A stretch of DNA of 64,000 nt from Bacteroides oleiciplenus YIT 12058 (GTDB lineage Bacteria; Bacteroidota; Bacteroidia; Bacteroidales; Bacteroidaceae): contig NZ_JH992941.1 of NCBI RefSeq assembly GCF_000315485.1, forward strand, positions 1,395,312 to 1,459,311, in the 5' to 3' direction. The position numbers were made by a program, and so were the translations under genes. Shown here in pieces: positions 60,589 to 64,000 of this stretch; within the stretch, counting starts at the first letter, position 1; each line of letters opens with the position of its first letter. The notes beneath the pieces are model-generated. The model was not told the DNA's origin and searched no databases. It saw only the letters and a list, made by a program, of their open reading frames with translations.

Positions 60589-63180
60589 TTACTTAATAGT
60601 GACTGGTATCGCCTTCAACTGTTTCAGCTCCGACGTACCACCATAAAGTATTTCATAATCACCTTCTATCGGGCGCATCGTGTTAGTCTCTGTATCAAAC
60701 CATTCAAAATCTTCTTTGCTTAATGATATAGTCACATTACCGGTTGTCCCTTTAGCGATATTCACACGTTTAAAGGCGCGGAGTGCATGCGACGGACCTT
60801 CTTTGTCGCCCGGACGGCGCAGATATACCTGTACCACTTCTTCTCCGTCACGTTCACCCGTATTGCTCACGGGGATGGTCAGGATAGCCTGTTCTCCCTC
60901 TTTTACTTCCTGTGTACTCAATGAAGCGTCTCCGTAACGGAACGTGGTATAGCTCAAACCGTGCCCGAAAGGGAAGAGCGGAGCTTCCGCCATGTAACGG
61001 TACGTGCGTCCCTTCATGGAATAATCTTCAAAGTCGGGTAGTTGACTTGTGCTCTTATAGAAAGTAACCGGAAGACGTCCTGCCGGATTGTAATCTCCGA
61101 AGAGAACATTGGCGATAGCCGTACCGCCAGCCTGACCGGGATACCAAGCCTGCAAGATGGCGTCGCATGTCTTCGTTTCCGGAGTCAGGGCGATGGCGGA
61201 ACCGGAGAAGTTGACGAATACGACCTTCTTTCCGGCCTTCTTCAACTCAGCAAGCAGGCGGCTCTGGATGGACGGCAATTCGATTGTTTCTCGGTCGCCT
61301 CCTTTGAAGCCGGGGATGGTGACGCGCATTTCTTCACCCTCCACTGCGGGCGAGATTCCACCTGCAAAGACGATGATGTCTGCATCCTTTACACGTTGTA
61401 TGGTCTTGTTCAGGTCAACCGGTATCTCGCGTCCCATATCGAAATCAAGGGCAGCGTCGCGGAAGCGGAACATGAAGTCAATCTTGATGCGGTATTCTTT
61501 TCCGGCTTCTGCCTGGAGGGTATATATCTTGGCATTGTTCTTGAAATTGACACCACTTGCCACTTCTTCGCCGTTGATGGAAAGCTTCGTGATGCCCTGT
61601 GTCTGGAAGCGGAAGGCGATGTCTTCGCTCTTTTCAGGACGGAATACGGACTCGTAGCTGGCGGAGAAGTCGGTGAGGTTGACGCCTGCTGCAAAAGCAG
61701 TGGCTCCGGTAGTGATGAAGTGAAACGGGGTGCTGATTTGGGTGGTAACATCAGGCTCGCCTTCTTGCTTCGTATTGTTCCAGTACTTGGCGTTGAAACC
61801 TTGCTTGCCGTCCATGCTGCATTGCTGGAATACGCTTTGCAGGGTGACGTCGGAAGTCAGGTCGCAACCCGGTTCGTAGATGAGTTGTGCTTCGGGCAGA
61901 TATTGGCGGATGCCTTCGAGCAGGGTGACGGTATGTCCCGGAAAACCGTTATAGTTGCCCCATTGCATCACGGAGTCGTTGGCATTAGGACCTACTACGG
62001 CTACTTTCAGGCTCTTGTTCAAAGGTAGTACATTTTGGTTGTTTTGCAGCAGTACGAGGCTTTCGCGTGCCATGCGCAGTGCCAGTTCGCGGTGCTCTTT
62101 GCTGTCTACCACGCTGTAAGGAATCTGTGCCCAAGATACCAGTTCCGGATTGTCCATCTCGCCCAGTTCAAAGCGTGCTTTCATCAGGCGTTTCAGGGAG
62201 ATGTCTATTTTTTTTTCATCAATTAACCCTGCTTTTACGGCTTGGGGCAGTGAAGCATAGCTTTCTCCACATTCTACGTCTGTTCCGGTCAGGACGGCTT
62301 TGGCGGAGGCGTGTTCTTTATCCGGTTCCGTTTCGTGGGCGCCTTTGTTGAAGAAGTCGTTGATTGCCCAACAATCGGATACGATGATGCCGTCATAGGC
62401 CCATTCGTCGCGGAGTATCTGCACCAGCAGGCGGTTGCTTCCGCAGCAAGGTTCACCTTCGAAGCGGTTGTAGGCGCACATCACTTCTTTGACATGCGCT
62501 TTCTGAACGAGGTCTTTGAATGCTGGTAGATAAGTTTCCCACAAGTCGCGAGGGTCCACGTTTTCGGCATCGAAGCTGTGGCGGTTCCATTCGGGACCGG
62601 AGTGCACGGCAAAGTGTTTGGCGCAGGCATGCAGTTTATCATATTTCCCTCCTTCGGGACCTTGCAGGCCGCGTACGACTGCCATACCCATTTGTCCGGT
62701 CAGGTAAGGGTCTTCACCGTAAGTTTCCTGTCCCCGTCCCCAGCGTGGGTCGCGGAAGATGTTGACGTTGGGAGTCCACATCGTGAGTCCCTGGTAGCGT
62801 TTCAGTCCACCTTCCTTGCTGAACTCTGCGGTCTTGGCACGGGCTTCGTCGGAGACTGCCGTGAATACGTCGTAGAGTAAATCGTTGTTGAAAGAGGCTC
62901 CCATACCGATAGCTTGCGGAAATACGGTAGCCAGTCCGGCACGCCCCACTCCGTGCAGGGCTTCGTTCCACCAGTCGTAGGCTTTGATGCCCAGTCGGGG
63001 GATGGCGGGAGAGGTGTTTTGCATCAATGAGGCTTTCTCTTCCAGCGTCAGTCGGCCTACCAGGTCGGCGGCACGCTCTTCCGGCGTCAGTGCCGGATTC
63101 TTGTAAGGGGGTTGGGAACACGAGAGGAAGCATAGGCAAAGGCATCCGATCCCGGTAAGTAACTGAAATTTCTTTTTCAT
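60589..63180 (-). CDS. GH3 beta-xylosidase-like glycosidase with PA14-type insert
   Basis: An 863-residue lipoprotein (lipobox CFLSC, Cys21). GH3 N-domain (about 30-370) contains MWTPNVNIFRDPRWGRGQET, KHFAVHSGPEWNRHSFDA and nucleophile D269 in IIVSDCWAINDFF. The C-domain (about 380 onward) is interrupted at about 470-600 by a PA14-like beta domain (FNAKYWNNTKQEGEPDVTTQ, YRIKIDFMFRFRDAALDFD), then continues through GISPAVEGEEMRV and a fibronectin-like end. Plant- and Bacteroides-type xylosidases of this layout cut xylose from xylo-oligosaccharides; glucosidase activity cannot be excluded. It is probably the first gene of the GH3-GH8 operon. Confidence 0.9.
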   Translation of the reverse strand: MKKKFQLLTGIGCLCLCFLSCSQPPYKNPALTPEERAADLVGRLTLEEKASLMQNTSPAIPRLGIKAYDWWNEALHGVGRAGLATVFPQAIGMGASFNNDLLYDVFTAVSDEARAKTAEFSKEGGLKRYQGLTMWTPNVNIFRDPRWGRGQETYGEDPYLTGQMGMAVVRGLQGPEGGKYDKLHACAKHFAVHSGPEWNRHSFDAENVDPRDLWETYLPAFKDLVQKAHVKEVMCAYNRFEGEPCCGSNRLLVQILRDEWAYDGIIVSDCWAINDFFNKGAHETEPDKEHASAKAVLTGTDVECGESYASLPQAVKAGLIDEKKIDISLKRLMKARFELGEMDNPELVSWAQIPYSVVDSKEHRELALRMARESLVLLQNNQNVLPLNKSLKVAVVGPNANDSVMQWGNYNGFPGHTVTLLEGIRQYLPEAQLIYEPGCDLTSDVTLQSVFQQCSMDGKQGFNAKYWNNTKQEGEPDVTTQISTPFHFITTGATAFAAGVNLTDFSASYESVFRPEKSEDIAFRFQTQGITKLSINGEEVASGVNFKNNAKIYTLQAEAGKEYRIKIDFMFRFRDAALDFDMGREIPVDLNKTIQRVKDADIIVFAGGISPAVEGEEMRVTIPGFKGGDRETIELPSIQSRLLAELKKAGKKVVFVNFSGSAIALTPETKTCDAILQAWYPGQAGGTAIANVLFGDYNPAGRLPVTFYKSTSQLPDFEDYSMKGRTYRYMAEAPLFPFGHGLSYTTFRYGDASLSTQEVKEGEQAILTIPVSNTGERDGEEVVQVYLRRPGDKEGPSHALRAFKRVNIAKGTTGNVTISLSKEDFEWFDTETNTMRPIEGDYEILYGGTSELKQLKAIPVTIK

Positions 63181-63239
63181 CGTATTAGTGCTTTTATTGT
63201 TATTAATAGACTTTTGTTTCGCCGCTTGAGTGGCGATTA

Positions 63240-63247
63240 CAAAAATA
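63240..63247 (-). promoter_or_regulatory. -7 box of the GH3-GH8 operon
   Basis: Minus-strand TATTTTTG, a perfect TAnnTTTG. The leader to the ATG at 63180 would be about 53 bases. No -33 partner seen. Confidence 0.4.
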
Positions 63248-63341
63248 GGAAGAAAAAGAAACTCGGGGGAGAAATGTTATTTCAGATAGTTGAGTCTATG
63301 TTACAGATTTCTTTTGTATGTTACATCTTCTTTCGCTGAGG

Positions 63342-64000
63342 TTACATCGGGAGGGAAATAGCCTTTTCGCCCCTGATAAGTATTTTCTGTTCATCGTTCA
63401 GAGTTGTGGCAAACAGGTAAACCTCTCCACCTTCGGACAGTTTGAGGCGTTTTCGCAGTTCCGCCACAGAGGCGGGGAAGTTGCGAACCGTAATATTGGC
63501 TTTTCTGATGTCTCCCAATACGGCTTTTATTTCTTTCTTGTTCAGCGTGCATAGCCCTATTATCCGGAAACTCCTTCCGGGGAAGTTCTCTATCAGTTCG
63601 CCGGAAGTGTAGAGATGGCTGTTGGGGTGTAACTTCTCCACCTTATATATATGGGTGATGTTGCGGAAAGCACCCGCTTTGAGGATTGAAGCATTCGGTT
63701 CGTACAGATACTTGCCGGGGATATCCGCATATTTACCCGTACTTGACAACTCTTGGCCGCGTGTAAAGACGAACGATTGTCCGCTTCCCTGTCTGCTCTT
63801 TCCTTCTTTAGTAGTCAGGTTGATGCAATGAATGGGAATGTTTTCCGGTGCAACAGTGCCATGCCCCAGTATCAGCAACAGTTCTTTGCACTCGTTATTG
63901 ACGGAAACAATGTGTGCTTCCTGCACATGCTTCAAGTCTTGAATGGCCAGAGAAAGGTCGAGCATAGGAGAGAGCTTCACCATGACGTGCCGGGCCTTGG
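63342..64000 (-). CDS. THUMP-like-domain SAM methyltransferase, C-terminal part (runs off the window)
   Basis: At least 219 codons; the frame stays open to the window edge, so the internal ATG at 63983 is probably not the start. The C-terminal part carries SPMLDLSLAI and HVQEAHIVSVNNECKELLLI, then IENFPGRSFRIIGLCTLNKK and KANITVRNFPASVAELRKRL, which match my recollection of the THUMP-like C-terminal domain of Bacteroidetes class I methyltransferases. It appears to be a housekeeping RNA-modification type gene and marks the right edge of the polysaccharide locus. Substrate not known. Confidence 0.7.
   Translation of the reverse strand, partial: KARHVMVKLSPMLDLSLAIQDLKHVQEAHIVSVNNECKELLLILGHGTVAPENIPIHCINLTTKEGKSRQGSGQSFVFTRGQELSSTGKYADIPGKYLYEPNASILKAGAFRNITHIYKVEKLHPNSHLYTSGELIENFPGRSFRIIGLCTLNKKEIKAVLGDIRKANITVRNFPASVAELRKRLKLSEGGEVYLFATTLNDEQKILIRGEKAISLPM

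Noticed and set aside
61042..62028. A 328-codon plus-strand open frame inside the GH3 gene
   Set aside because: It is antisense to conserved GH3 domains and shows no domain or signal of its own.
1..64000. CRISPR arrays, tRNA/rRNA genes, transposases or integrases
   Set aside because: I looked for direct-repeat spacer arrays, clover-leaf sequences and transposase motifs by reading and found none; the period-11 elements have no spacers.

Overview
This window looks like a chromosomal segment of a gut Bacteroides (order Bacteroidales). The support is two SusC/SusD pairs, two full-length hybrid two-component sensors (HTCS), many lipoprotein glycosidases, Bacteroides-type -7 boxes (TAnnTTTG) ahead of operons, and no strong Shine-Dalgarno usage. 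No tRNA, rRNA, CRISPR array, insertion sequence or phage gene was seen. The species was not determined.

Layout. (1) Positions 1-7124, minus strand: a GH97 fragment cut by the window edge, a GH106-like rhamnosidase candidate, an L-rhamnose mutarotase, an SGNH esterase and a GH29 fucosidase. A divergent AraC-type regulator follows (7344-8201). (2) 8382-17901: HTCS1 (minus) is divergent from a SusC1/SusD1 pair (plus), which ends in a bidirectional terminator. (3) 17979-35626, minus strand: about 17.6 kb of closely spaced genes. In transcription order they are a URO-D-family methyltransferase, a corrinoid protein, a MetH-reactivation-domain protein, a second URO-D-family methyltransferase, a GH127 with a C-terminal extension, an FucP-type transporter, a second GH127, a GH115 alpha-glucuronidase, a GH2-GH43 fusion, a GH43 and an aldose 1-epimerase. 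(4) 35961-39953: HTCS2, divergent from that operon. (5) 40046-42659, minus: GH51 and a GH5-like enzyme. (6) 43115-59179, plus: a large unassigned alpha/alpha-barrel-like protein, SusC2/SusD2, a DUF3823-type surface lipoprotein, a terminator, a second unassigned barrel-like protein, an unknown secreted protein, an esterase-propeller fusion, a GH43 nearly duplicating the one fused to GH2, and another propeller enzyme. (7) 59296-63180, minus: a GH8 exo-oligoxylanase and a GH3 with a PA14-like insert. The window ends inside a THUMP-like methyltransferase gene.

How the genes fit together. GH8, GH3, GH115, GH43, GH51, GH127 and the esterase fit a heavily decorated glucurono-arabinoxylan. SusC/D pairs would import oligosaccharides, side-chain enzymes would trim them, and the two HTCS would sense breakdown products. 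GH106-like, GH29 and rhamnose mutarotase genes point to a separate rhamnose/fucose-containing substrate at the left end.

Most interesting point: a four-gene corrinoid methyl-transfer cassette sits at the promoter-proximal end of the operon that encodes the GH115 alpha-glucuronidase. Xylan glucuronic acid is commonly 4-O-methylated, so this may be a system that removes and uses the methyl group of a plant methyl-sugar. That is inference from gene content and order. Other points of note are two period-11 inverted repeat elements, helically phased repeats ahead of susC1, and two paralogous large enzymes of unassigned family.
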